In this document: in pieces, positions 6,606 through 12,991 of the stretch | Layout: each line of letters starts with the position of its first letter | Numbering within the stretch: the stretch's first letter is position 1 | Assembly (NCBI GenBank): GCA_035354275.1 | Contig: DAOQAU010000036.1 | Coordinates: 1-16,484, forward strand | Source of the DNA: DAOQAU01 sp035354275 | GTDB taxonomy: Bacteria > Cyanobacteriota > Vampirovibrionia > Gastranaerophilales > Gastranaerophilaceae | Length of the DNA: 16,484 nt | Reading direction: 5' to 3' | Program-made: the position numbers and the translations under genes | The notes under the pieces: generated by a model | What the model was told of the DNA's origin: nothing | Database searches by the model: none | Seen by the model: the letters and a program-made list of their open reading frames with translations, nothing else

Positions 6606-7469
6606 CTATTCCAATTTAATATAACTTGCGTCTTTCCAGCGCAGATCAACGTATTTAATCTTTTTATCCAAAGTTTTTATCTGCGGCAAAATTGCAGGAA
6701 GCTTTTTTATACGCTCAAAAACGTTATCATCCAAAACTCCCAGTCGAATGTTTGCAGTCTTAAGCTTAACATAAATATCATCGGGGAGCCTGAAGTCGAT
6801 GTATTCCACCCCTTCGCCCGAATAAACTTCAACCGCTTTTGCAATTTTTTCAATAAGCCGAATTTTTGAATTGTCCCAATTCCTGTAATCATCGCCTCTA
6901 AGCCCATAAGACAAAACTAAAATTGTCTTAAATGATTTATTCAGCGGCATATAATCTCTGCCGATAAGTTTCCCTCCTCTGGCAAAAAAGGCAATCGGAG
7001 GCACATCGGCAGCAGGCGAAATCGTAATTATTGGCACCCTTTCCTGAATTATAATCTGAAGCCTTGCGGGAAACCAAAACCGCCTGATAAAAACATTCTC
7101 GACAGGTTCAAGCTGCATAATATTCTTTTTAATATCATCTGTTTCAATCAAATAAACAGGCTGCGGTGGAATATCAGTACGACGCAAAGCTGCAAGTATC
7201 TTGTATGAAGGAACAATTTTATTGTTCAAAATCTCCAAAGCAGGGTTGTCAAGCGAATTAAAAACATTTTTAGGCAGATACCACTGAGGCAATTTTAACA
7301 AAAAGTATCCGAGAAATAAAAGAAAAATTATCGTCATCAGCCTTGCAAAAGCACGGAAACGCTTGAGCCACATCTGAGTTTGACGGACCTTTCTTTCCAT
7401 TTTGTTCTTTTGTAAGCGTCTTTGGATATTGACCGGACTTACTTTTTCTTCTTCTTGAAAATCATTCAT
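6606..7469 (-). CDS. ftsQ: Cell division protein FtsQ/DivIB
   Basis: 287 residues. A short basic cytoplasmic tail (1-43) precedes one membrane segment (about 44-60) and an extracytoplasmic part that begins with a POTRA-like domain (about 80-145). The segment VENVFIRRFWFPARLQIIIQERVP (122-145; two pieces joined here only to locate it) matches the usual FtsQ pattern of hydrophobic-R-x-P-x-x-hydrophobic-E-R-P. The C-terminus KYVDLRWKDASYIKLE matches the FtsQ beta-strand region that ends in a D-x-R motif. FtsQ is a bitopic divisome scaffold that joins the FtsL/FtsB pair to the septal synthase. Its ATG shares one base with the ddl stop (TAATG) and has no strong Shine-Dalgarno, which points to translational coupling. 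Cyanobacterial ftsQ is commonly followed by ftsZ; here nadE follows. Confidence 0.9.
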   Translation of the reverse strand: MNDFQEEEKVSPVNIQRRLQKNKMERKVRQTQMWLKRFRAFARLMTIIFLLFLGYFLLKLPQWYLPKNVFNSLDNPALEILNNKIVPSYKILAALRRTDIPPQPVYLIETDDIKKNIMQLEPVENVFIRRFWFPARLQIIIQERVPIITISPAADVPPIAFFARGGKLIGRDYMPLNKSFKTILVLSYGLRGDDYRNWDNSKIRLIEKIAKAVEVYSGEGVEYIDFRLPDDIYVKLKTANIRLGVLDDNVFERIKKLPAILPQIKTLDKKIKYVDLRWKDASYIKLE

Positions 7470-8419
7470 TACTTATTTAAACCCGCACTGTTTAAGATTA
7501 ACAACACCAAATTATCATATTCAATTCCCATGCAAGCCGCTTGCGCAGGAAGATCGCTTGTGTCGGTCATTCCAGGGCTTGTATTTACTTCAAGCACATA
7601 AGGAATATCACCGACTATGTGAAAATCTACCCTTGAAACCCCTGAGCAGCCTGTGACTTTATGCGCCTTAACCGCAAGCTCTTTAATTTTTTTTGTCATA
7701 TCGGCAGAAATTTCGGCAGGCAAAATAAAATCCGTCATACCTTTTGTATATTTTGCTTCATAATCGTACCACTCGTTTTTGGGACGAAGTTCAAGGATTT
7801 CTGTTGCAAAAGTTTTATCACCGTCATCTAAAACACCGACTGTCGAGCAAATTCCGACCAAATATTCTTCTATGAGCACATCCGGATTGTATTTTTGTGC
7901 CTCTTTAACCGCTTTTACAAGTTCAGTTTCATTTTCAACCTTACTCATCCCAAAACTTGAACCTTCCGAAACCGGCTTTACCATAAGCGGATATTTTAGT
8001 GATTTTACAGCTTTTAAAACATCTTCGCCTTTTTGTATAAAAACAGATTTAATAAGCGGAATTTTAGCGGTAGAAAGAATTTTTTTCGTATATTCCTTGT
8101 TCATGCAAACAGCACTTGCCATAACCCCACAACCCGTGTAGGGGATTTTCAAAATCTCTAAAAGCCCCTGAATACAACCATCTTCGCCATATTTTCCGTG
8201 AAGCGCGTTATAGGCAATCTCAAACTTGCCTTCCTTTAATTTTTCGGCTATATCTTCGCCAACATCAACAAGAACAGCGTTTTTAAACCCCAACCTTAAA
8301 AGTGCGGCATGGCAGTTTTTGCCCGAACGCAAAGAAACTTCTCTCTCAGATGACATCCCCCCGCATAAAACCGCTATTTTTGAGTTTTTATCTGTTTTTG
8401 ACCGTACAGAATATTGCAT
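7469..8419 (-). CDS. ddl: D-alanine--D-alanine ligase
   Basis: 316 residues, ATP-grasp enzyme making the D-Ala-D-Ala dipeptide for UDP-MurNAc-pentapeptide in the cytosol. Motifs in order: GGMSSEREVSLRSG (20-33, N-terminal substrate loop), NALHGKYGEDG (71-81), KPVSEGSSFGMSKV (148-161, ATP-binding glycine loop), IEEYLVG (183-189), YDYEAKYT (218-225), VSRVDF (261-266) and EVNTSPGMTDTSDLP (277-291, Mg2+ and phosphate ligands). The Tyr in YDYEAKY is typical of D-Ala rather than D-lactate specificity. The start at ATG 8419 lies inside murB (46-nt overlap) and is supported by GAGAGG 7 nt upstream. The next Met is already within the substrate loop, so the overlap is probably real. Confidence 0.95.
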   Translation of the reverse strand: MQYSVRSKTDKNSKIAVLCGGMSSEREVSLRSGKNCHAALLRLGFKNAVLVDVGEDIAEKLKEGKFEIAYNALHGKYGEDGCIQGLLEILKIPYTGCGVMASAVCMNKEYTKKILSTAKIPLIKSVFIQKGEDVLKAVKSLKYPLMVKPVSEGSSFGMSKVENETELVKAVKEAQKYNPDVLIEEYLVGICSTVGVLDDGDKTFATEILELRPKNEWYDYEAKYTKGMTDFILPAEISADMTKKIKELAVKAHKVTGCSGVSRVDFHIVGDIPYVLEVNTSPGMTDTSDLPAQAACMGIEYDNLVLLILNSAGLNK

Positions 8420-9303
8420 ATCTGTGCCTCTCTTTTTGATTTTTCACCGAAATACTTTATCTCGGGCGACAATTCAATAGTATATTTATCCTTAACCAGA
8501 TTATACATCTTCAACATCAATTCTAAAACATCTTCTGATGTTGCATTTCCTGTGTTTACAATAAAATTCGCATGATTTTGCCAAACTTTAGCTCCGCCGA
8601 ATTCAAGTTCCTTAGCACCTGCCTTATCCAAAAGCCTTCCTGCTGAATCGTTTTCAGGATTTTTAAAAATACTTCCGGCATTGGGTGAATTAAGCGCAGG
8701 CTGAAAATTTTTCCTGAATTCCATATTTCGCTCAACCAAAGCATCAATTTCTTCTTTTTTTGCCTTTTTCAGTTCAAATTCCGCAGAAAGCAAAATGTAA
8801 GGCTTTTTCTGCAAAACAGAGCTTCTGTAAGCGCAGCATAAATCTTTTTTCTCAAGTACCAAAATTTCTTTTTTTTGTGTGTCAAAAACACAGCAGCTTA
8901 CCAAAAAATCGCTTATACATTGGGCATGCGCAGATGCGTTCATATAAATATTGCCGCCCAAAGAACCGGGGAAACCTATCATAAACTCAAATCCTGTAAG
9001 CCCGCTTTCTTGGGCTTTTTGAGCAAGCAAAGGTCCTTTTACACCGCAATCGGCATATATTTTTGTGCCTTTAATCTCGAATTTATCAAGCTTGGAGGTG
9101 CTTATAACCTCACCTTTAATTCCATCGGATGAAATCAAAACATTGGACCAATTCCCGAAAATCAAAGGATTGACAAGATTTTTAAGCAGATGAACAAATT
9201 CCTGCTGAAATTTAGGAAAGTACAGTTTTTCAGCTGCCCCGCCAATCTTAAACGAGGTAAGATTTTTCAACTGAAAATTGTTCTTAACTTCAATATCCGT
9301 CAT
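8374..9303 (-). CDS. murB: UDP-N-acetylenolpyruvoylglucosamine reductase
   Basis: 309 residues. This FAD enzyme reduces UDP-GlcNAc-enolpyruvate to UDP-MurNAc with NADPH, the step before MurC. Motifs in order: TSFKIGG (16-22), the FAD-binding SNVLI segment (53-57), GFEFMIGFPGSLGGNIYMNA (104-123), YRSS (159-162), PNAGSIFKNP (207-216, with catalytic Ser211), GGAKVWQNHANFIVN (236-250) and LSPEIKYFG (278-286, with the conserved Glu281). One oddity is that the first FAD loop reads GNWSN instead of the common G-x-G-S-N. The C-terminus has a tail of about 23 residues beyond the usual end, and this tail is the part overlapped by ddl. The ATG overlaps the murC stop by 4 nt (ATGA) and lacks a good Shine-Dalgarno, suggesting coupling. 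Confidence 0.95.
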   Translation of the reverse strand: MTDIEVKNNFQLKNLTSFKIGGAAEKLYFPKFQQEFVHLLKNLVNPLIFGNWSNVLISSDGIKGEVISTSKLDKFEIKGTKIYADCGVKGPLLAQKAQESGLTGFEFMIGFPGSLGGNIYMNASAHAQCISDFLVSCCVFDTQKKEILVLEKKDLCCAYRSSVLQKKPYILLSAEFELKKAKKEEIDALVERNMEFRKNFQPALNSPNAGSIFKNPENDSAGRLLDKAGAKELEFGGAKVWQNHANFIVNTGNATSEDVLELMLKMYNLVKDKYTIELSPEIKYFGEKSKREAQICNILYGQKQIKTQK

Positions 9304-10697
9304 ACTTTAGAAATACTTTCTCTTGCTTTGAGAAGTTCTGCCCCCAAGCTTGTAATGCTTCCTGCTCCAAGTCCTATCACCACATCATTTGATTTTAACA
9401 TTCCTAACAGTTGTTGTGCAACTTCGTTAATATTTCCTTGCAAATGAGTACATTTAATTCCTGTTTTTTGAAAAAGTTCCTGAGCGAATTTTTGCGGATT
9501 AACCCCTTCAATAGGTTCTTCCGAGGCTGAATAAATGTCGGTGATTACAACTTCATCCACACCGTTAAAAGCACCCAAAAATTCATCCCAAAGCCCTTGA
9601 AATCTTGTGTATCTGTGCGGCTGAAAAACAGCTATAATTTTTTTATCATGCAAAGATTGTGCGGAATCAAGCGTAGCTTTGATTTCAGTCGGATGATGAG
9701 CGTAATCGTCATAAACGCTTATCCCGTCAAATTCGGCTTTAAGCTGAAAACGCCTTCCCATGCCCGTAAAAGTATAAAAATGCTCTTTCAACACTTCGAT
9801 ATCCAAATTAGCTTCACGAAAACTAGCCAAAACCGCCAAAGCATTGTAAACATTGTGCCTGCCGCGAAGCTGAATTTTTAAATTGATTAAAAATTGCCCT
9901 TTGTAAAAAATATCAAAAGACGTTTCTTTGCCTTTATATTCAATATTTTTAGCAACATAATCAGCTTCTTTTAAACCGAAAGTGATAAATTGCTTTTGCG
10001 GATTTTGCTCCATTAACTTCAAATTACCGCCACAATCGTTGTTTATAATGATTTTAGCACCTTCAGGCAATGTGTCCAGATACTTTTTAAAAGTATTTAA
10101 AATACCCTCTAAACCGTCTGTGTAAAAATCGACATGATCAACTTCCAAATTGTTTATAACGCTTATTTCAGGCTGATATTTAACGATAGTCCCGTCGCTT
10201 TCGTCAAGTTCGGCGACAAAAAAATCGCCGTTTCCAGCCTGAGAATTTATACCGTATTCGGGCAAAATCCCTCCGACGACAAAAGACGGCGAAAGCCCCG
10301 CTTTTTCAAGCACATAGGCAGAAATGCCGCTTGTAGTGGTTTTTCCGTGAGTACCTGAATATCCCAGAAAATATTTCTTTTTGGGTTTATCAAGTCCTTT
10401 TGAAATCCTGTTGAGCATGTCCGAGCGGTGCAAGACTTCAAGCCCGAGTTTTCTTGCTTTTATTAATTCGGGATTATTTTCTTTTATAGCTGTGCTTGCA
10501 ATAACAACACAATCTTGCGGTAAATTGTTTTCATCATGACCTATAAAAATTTTTGCCCCTAATTTTCTTAACTCAATAATATTTCTGTTTTCTTTAATGT
10601 CAGAGCCTAAAACCTCAAACCCGTCTTCCACAAGGTATTTTGCCAACCCGCTCATCCCGATTCCGCCAATTGCAATAAAATAATACTTATTTTTCAA
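9300..10697 (-). CDS. murC: UDP-N-acetylmuramate--L-alanine ligase
   Basis: 465 residues, first gene of the operon. It ligates L-Ala to UDP-MurNAc with ATP in the cytosol. It has the Mur-ligase three-domain plan: an N-terminal Rossmann domain with FIAIGGIGMSGLAKYL (7-22), the central ATPase with SGTHGKTTT (114-122), ELDESDG (163-169) and NNLEVDHVDFY (182-192), then GRHNVYNALA (279-288), and the C-terminal domain with DDYAHHPTEI (330-339) and FQPHRYTR (358-365). The start is TTG at 10697, supported by AGAGG with an 8-nt spacer and by the reading KNKYYFIAIGG starting at the normal place. A weak start codon on a strong promoter may lower MurC output. No ATG alternative fits. Confidence 0.96.
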   Translation of the reverse strand: MKNKYYFIAIGGIGMSGLAKYLVEDGFEVLGSDIKENRNIIELRKLGAKIFIGHDENNLPQDCVVIASTAIKENNPELIKARKLGLEVLHRSDMLNRISKGLDKPKKKYFLGYSGTHGKTTTSGISAYVLEKAGLSPSFVVGGILPEYGINSQAGNGDFFVAELDESDGTIVKYQPEISVINNLEVDHVDFYTDGLEGILNTFKKYLDTLPEGAKIIINNDCGGNLKLMEQNPQKQFITFGLKEADYVAKNIEYKGKETSFDIFYKGQFLINLKIQLRGRHNVYNALAVLASFREANLDIEVLKEHFYTFTGMGRRFQLKAEFDGISVYDDYAHHPTEIKATLDSAQSLHDKKIIAVFQPHRYTRFQGLWDEFLGAFNGVDEVVITDIYSASEEPIEGVNPQKFAQELFQKTGIKCTHLQGNINEVAQQLLGMLKSNDVVIGLGAGSITSLGAELLKARESISKV

Positions 10698-10729
10698 CTT
10701 AAATTCCTCTTCGATTATCTGTATTACTA

Positions 10730-10758
10730 ATTTTAGTACAAAAAAACGTATATGTTAA
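10730..10758 (-). promoter_or_regulatory. Promoter of the murC-murB-ddl-ftsQ-nadE operon
   Basis: On the minus strand TTAACA (10758-10753), a 17-nt spacer and TAAAAT (10735-10730) form a good sigma70-type promoter. Transcription would start near 10723, leaving a leader of about 25 nt that contains the AGAGG ribosome site of murC. No other convincing promoter was seen inside the operon, where genes overlap or are 11 nt or less apart. Confidence 0.65.
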
Positions 10759-10858
10759 CGCTCAGGCAAAAAAATAAAAAACTTAACAATAAAATTTAAA
10801 ATATTAATTTTTGTAAAAACGGCAAATACGTACTGTGTAGTAGTTTTTAAAGAAAGTT

Positions 10859-10893
10859 TTTATATTTTAATTAAAAAAAAATTAAAATATAAA
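10859..10893. promoter_or_regulatory. 14-bp perfect AT-only inverted repeat between divergent promoters
   Basis: Arms TTTATATTTTAATT (10859-10872) and AATTAAAATATAAA (10880-10893) are perfect complements around seven A residues. It ends 7 bp before the TTGACA box of the plus-strand promoter and lies about 100 bp upstream of the murC promoter. Possible roles are an UP-element-like activator of the plus promoter or a binding site for a dimeric regulator. The low sequence complexity makes chance symmetry more likely than usual, but 14 perfect pairs are still notable. Confidence 0.5.
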
Positions 10894-10900
10894 TAAAGGG

Positions 10901-10928
10901 TTGACAAAAAAAAATAATATGTCATAAT
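10901..10928 (+). promoter_or_regulatory. Strong plus-strand promoter of a candidate small RNA
   Basis: A consensus TTGACA (10901-10906) is followed after 16 nt by CATAAT (10923-10928). This is the best -35 box in the window, with A-tracts directly downstream of it. The start would fall near 10935. No protein gene follows on this strand; the next feature is the terminator at 11056. Confidence 0.7.
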
Positions 10929-10934
10929 AGAAAT

Positions 10935-11083
10935 ATAGATTTAAGTGTAGCTGAAACACTAAATAGCAAAGTTTTTAAATAATACATTTAACCCTAAACA
11001 TATAAACTCCTAAATATAAACACTAAAAAGAGACCATTAGGATGCAGAAAACGACCCACTCTATCACTAGAGTGGTTTTTTTT
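10935..11083 (+). ncRNA. Candidate small RNA of about 140-150 nt, unknown family
   Basis: The unit is defined by a strong promoter (10901-10928) and a textbook intrinsic terminator (11056-11083), with no plausible ORF between them. A small 5' hairpin AGTGT...ACACT lies near 10943-10960. The middle is A/C-rich and weakly structured, with an imperfect tandem repeat CCTAAACATATAAAC (10993-11007) and CCTAAATATAAAC (11009-11021). Between the repeats is ACTCCT (11006-11011), which complements Shine-Dalgarno sequences of the AGGAG type used by genes in this window. An unpaired CU-rich core between hairpins is a known design of trans-acting sRNAs, and the cyanobacterial Yfr1 RNA carries an ACUCCU-containing core. 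The resemblance stops at that hexamer, so homology is not claimed. Not recognised as 6S, SRP, tmRNA or RNase P RNA. The 5' end is predicted only. Confidence 0.5.
11056..11083 (+). terminator. Intrinsic terminator of the candidate small RNA
   Basis: A perfect 8-bp stem, CCACTCTA (11056-11063) and TAGAGTGG (11068-11075), with a TCAC loop, is followed at once by eight T residues (11076-11083). This is a near-ideal rho-independent terminator for the plus strand. Confidence 0.9.
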
Positions 11084-11177
11084 GCCTTCTTTTCAAGGCG
11101 AGGAACGAGCCGTAGAAAATGGCGTCACGACTTGCTTATATAGTTCCACTCTTTAGCGTAGATACACAATAGTGACA
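11080..11177. repeat. Direct repeat copy A of a 98-bp element
   Basis: It starts in the terminator T-run and shares its first 50 bases exactly with copy B (11409-11506). The remaining 48 are closely similar up to CAATAGTGACA. The core contains GGCGAGGAACGAGCC. No ORF is convincing. The flank continues directly into CAAGCGAGCAG (11178-11188), which in copy B is displaced by 138 bp. Confidence 0.85.
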
Positions 11178-11208
11178 CAAGCGAGCAGAGGCACGAACAC
11201 TCTGCCGA

Positions 11209-11233
11209 AGAAAAAGATTAAGTATCTTTTTCT
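11209..11233. repeat. Perfect 10-bp hairpin in the repeat region
   Basis: AGAAAAAGAT (11209-11218) and ATCTTTTTCT (11224-11233) pair perfectly around TAAGT. A second, imperfect hairpin with ACAACA (11250-11255) and TGTTGT (11283-11288) as outer arms follows, as does GCAATC/GATTGC around 11386-11400 carrying CGAAGCAATCT. The stretch 11178-11408 contains only such symmetrical short elements and no supportable gene. Confidence 0.6.
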
Positions 11234-11408
11234 GAGAGGTAGAGAGCGAACAACAATAATCGGAAACGACGCTTTTCGATTTTGTTGTAAGCGGTGCCGT
11301 TTATTGCGAGCGCAGTCTAAGCAAGGCAAGCAGGGCAACATTACGATACCGCCGTTGTGAATGAAGTGATAACGGAATGAACGAAGCAATCTTTGATTGC
11401 ACAGGCGG

Positions 11409-11506
11409 TTTTGCCTTCTTTTCAAGGCGAGGAACGAGCCGTAGAAAATGGCGTCACGGATTGCTTAGATAGTTCACTCTTTAGCACAGGTATTTCAATA
11501 GTGACA
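11409..11506. repeat. Direct repeat copy B of the 98-bp element
   Basis: It is identical to copy A over the first 50 bases and very similar to the end, 329 bp away. It is preceded by AGGCGGTTTTGC, the same sequence as one arm of the rpoD terminator (11828-11839), and copy A is likewise preceded by a terminator. The element may therefore favour, or travel with, terminator hairpins. Confidence 0.85.
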
Positions 11507-11644
11507 ACGGATTTTCGGGAGGGCGCCGTGTGAGCGACAGCGAACCCAGCCCGTAAGAGCAAATAGTCCGATAGAGTGCTAAAATTGCGAAAGCAATTTT
11601 AAAAACGAAATGAAGGACTATGCGTACCCGAATAATCCAAGAAG
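11507..11644. repeat. 138-bp nested palindromic element inside repeat copy B
   Basis: Three concentric stems are visible. The outer is GGATTTTCGGG (11509-11519) against CCCGAATAATCC (11627-11638), with one extra base. The middle is ATAGTCC (11563-11569) against GGACTAT (11615-11621). The inner is a perfect 9-bp stem TAAAATTGC/GCAATTTTA (11580-11601) closed by a GAAA tetraloop. In copy A the flanking bases CAATAGTGACA and CAAGCGAGCAG are adjacent; here they are separated by exactly this element. It thus looks like a non-autonomous insertion. No coding potential is seen. The GAAA tetraloop suggests that the folded form may matter as RNA. Confidence 0.6.
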
Positions 11645-11663
11645 CAAGCGAGCAGTAGATAGT

Positions 11664-11683
11664 GTGCGACTGCGCACCCTTTT
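11664..11683 (+). terminator. Terminator-like hairpin in the repeat region
   Basis: GTGCG (11664-11668) and CGCAC (11673-11677) pair perfectly around ACTG and are followed by CC and a short T-run. It would act on the plus strand. No gene that would use it is visible, so it may be just another palindromic repeat. Confidence 0.4.
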
Positions 11684-11685
11684 TT

Positions 11686-11742
11686 AGATTGCTTCGGTGG
11701 GCAATAATTTTCAAAGCCGATAATCGATGTCTCGCAATGACG
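11686..11742. repeat. REP-like repeat (AGATTGCTTCG ... CTCGCAATGACG)
   Basis: The ends match, on the minus strand, the widespread bacterial intergenic repeat pattern CGTCATTGCGAG...CGAAGCAATCT. Internal ATTGC/GCAAT pairs can form hairpins. A partial relative, CGAAGCAATCT, stands at 11382-11392. These elements are usually non-coding and dispersed. The stretch 11743-11823 between it and the rpoD terminator shows nothing I can identify. Confidence 0.65.
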
Positions 11743-11823
11743 TAAAACTAGATTCTTCGCCATCGCACAGAAAGACAAATTACTTGCCCTCTTTCTGCTT
11801 TTCAGCCATTCAACCAAGCTAAC

Positions 11824-11859
11824 AAATAGGCGGTTTTGCAAATGCAAAACCGCCTATTT
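11824..11859 (-). terminator. Terminator of the dnaG-rpoD operon, possibly bidirectional
   Basis: A perfect 17-bp stem (11824-11840 with 11843-11859) around AA contains AATAGGCGGTTTTGC and its complement. It begins 14 bp after the rpoD stop. On the minus strand it runs into a T-rich tail, and on the plus strand into TTTTAATATTTT, so it could stop transcription from both sides. Confidence 0.85.
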
Positions 11860-11873
11860 TAATATTTTATGCT

Positions 11874-12989
11874 CTAAGCATCGACATATTCTCTTAAACG
11901 CTTACTGCGATTAGGGTGTCTAAGTTTTCTAAGTGCTTTTGCCTCGATTTGTCTTATACGCTCACGAGTAACGCCAAAAAGCTGTCCGACCTCTTCTAAT
12001 GTGCGTTGACGTCCGTCATCCATACCAAATCTTAGTCTTAAAACATCACGCTCTCTTGGAGAAAGTGTACAAAGTACATCTGCTAAATCTTCTCTCAAAA
12101 GTTCTGATGCAACGGTCTTTACAGGTGCATCTGCTTCCTTATCTTCAATAAAATCACCCAGTCTTGAGTCTTCTTCTTTGCCAATAGGCGTTTCCAAAGA
12201 CAAAGGCTCTTGAGCTATTTTAATGATTTCTCTTAATTTCGGTATGCTCACATTCATTTCAATAGCTAATTCGTCTTCGGTCGGCTTTCTGGAAAGTTCC
12301 TGAGCGAGTCTTCTTGTAACTTTTTTAAGTTTATTAATGGTTTCAACCATGTGGACAGGGATTCTTATTGTACGAGCCTGATCGGCGATAGCGCGGGTAA
12401 TTGCCTGCCTAATCCACCATGTTGCATAAGTTGAGAATTTAAATCCTCTTTCATGATCGAATTTTTCGGCAGCTCTGATAAGTCCCAGGTTACCTTCTTG
12501 AATCAAGTCAAGGAAAAGCATTCCTCGTCCGACATATTTTTTGGCGATACTTACAACCAAGCGCAAGTTTGCCTGAACGAGTTTTCTTTTTGCGATAGCA
12601 CCGGGTGTGCCGCCCTGTATTATTTTTCTTGCCAATTCTATTTCTTCATTGGCTGAAAGAAGTTTAATTCGTCCGATTTCACGCAGATAAAGCCTAACCG
12701 GATCATCGACTGCGATGCCTTTAGGTGCTTCAAAATCGGTCAAAGTTTCTCCGACTTCTGCTGTTTCCATAACAAAAATATCATCAAAACCCATTTTATT
12801 GCCCATTTTTGCAGATGAAACTATATCTTCAATGTTATCTGTACCTATTTCTACATGTAAGTAAGGGGTATTTTCATCAGGAACCAAGTCATCCACGTGA
12901 TCTTTTTCTTCATCGGCTGAAATTAAATCTAAATTTTCATCTTCTTCCATAATGCTAATAACTGAGGTATTTGTTTGTCTTTTTTTCAT
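11874..12989 (-). CDS. rpoD: Primary sigma factor RpoD/SigA
   Basis: 371 residues, the compact SigA form without the large non-conserved insert of the E. coli protein. The acidic N-terminus (1-90) serves as region 1.1. Region 1.2 starts at DDPVRLYLREIG (95-106). Region 2 spans about 138-210 with LRLVVSIAKKYVGRGMLFLD (142-161), GFKFSTYATWWIRQAITRAI (182-201, region 2.3-2.4, binding the -10 element) and ARTIRIPVH. Region 4 (about 303-371) holds LSPRERDVLRLRFG and the helix-turn-helix GVTRERIRQIEAKALRKLRH, which binds the -35 element. The ATG is 2 nt past the dnaG stop and uses GGAG within the dnaG 3' end, so the genes are co-transcribed. Conserved -10 and -35 recognition helices fit the TTGACA/TATAAT-like promoters seen in this window. 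Confidence 0.97.
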   Translation of the reverse strand: MKKRQTNTSVISIMEEDENLDLISADEEKDHVDDLVPDENTPYLHVEIGTDNIEDIVSSAKMGNKMGFDDIFVMETAEVGETLTDFEAPKGIAVDDPVRLYLREIGRIKLLSANEEIELARKIIQGGTPGAIAKRKLVQANLRLVVSIAKKYVGRGMLFLDLIQEGNLGLIRAAEKFDHERGFKFSTYATWWIRQAITRAIADQARTIRIPVHMVETINKLKKVTRRLAQELSRKPTEDELAIEMNVSIPKLREIIKIAQEPLSLETPIGKEEDSRLGDFIEDKEADAPVKTVASELLREDLADVLCTLSPRERDVLRLRFGMDDGRQRTLEEVGQLFGVTRERIRQIEAKALRKLRHPNRSKRLREYVDA

Positions 12990-12991
12990 TA

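Larger units (their letters stand above)
10698..11873. other. Large non-coding region between murC and rpoD
   Basis: This 1.2-kb stretch lies between the start of murC and the end of rpoD. The left third holds the murC promoter, an AT palindrome and the candidate small RNA with its own promoter and terminator. The right two-thirds (11080-11823) is a mosaic of direct repeats and hairpins and is richer in G and C than the genes around it. The open frames that can be drawn through it on the minus strand (for example 11153-11425 and 11599-11847) have no family resemblance and run through the repeats, so I call no protein gene here. Confidence 0.8.

Noticed and set aside
10698..10740. Riboswitch or attenuator in the murC leader
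   Set aside because: The predicted leader is only about 25 nt long and shows no stem-loop.
10935..11000. Resemblance of the AAATAGCAAAGTTTTTAAATAA segment to a tracrRNA anti-repeat
   Set aside because: No Cas gene or CRISPR repeat is present, and the match is short and low-complexity.
11042..11140. Possible leader peptide starting MQKTTHSITRVV at ATG 11042
   Set aside because: There is no properly spaced ribosome site, the frame passes through the terminator stem and into the repeat, and no downstream gene on this strand could be attenuated.
11080..11740. CRISPR array
   Set aside because: There are only two copies of the 98-bp repeat, 329 bp apart, with no regular short repeat-spacer pattern.
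11080..11820. Remnant of a transposase or phage gene in the repeat region
   Set aside because: I looked for transposase-like, integrase-like or other conserved protein segments in the open frames and found none; only non-coding repeats are visible.
11153..11847. Open frames on the minus strand (for example 11153-11425, 11481-11714, 11599-11847)
   Set aside because: They run through the direct repeats and hairpins, have no recognisable domain, odd composition and no ribosome sites. They are best explained as chance frames in repeat DNA.
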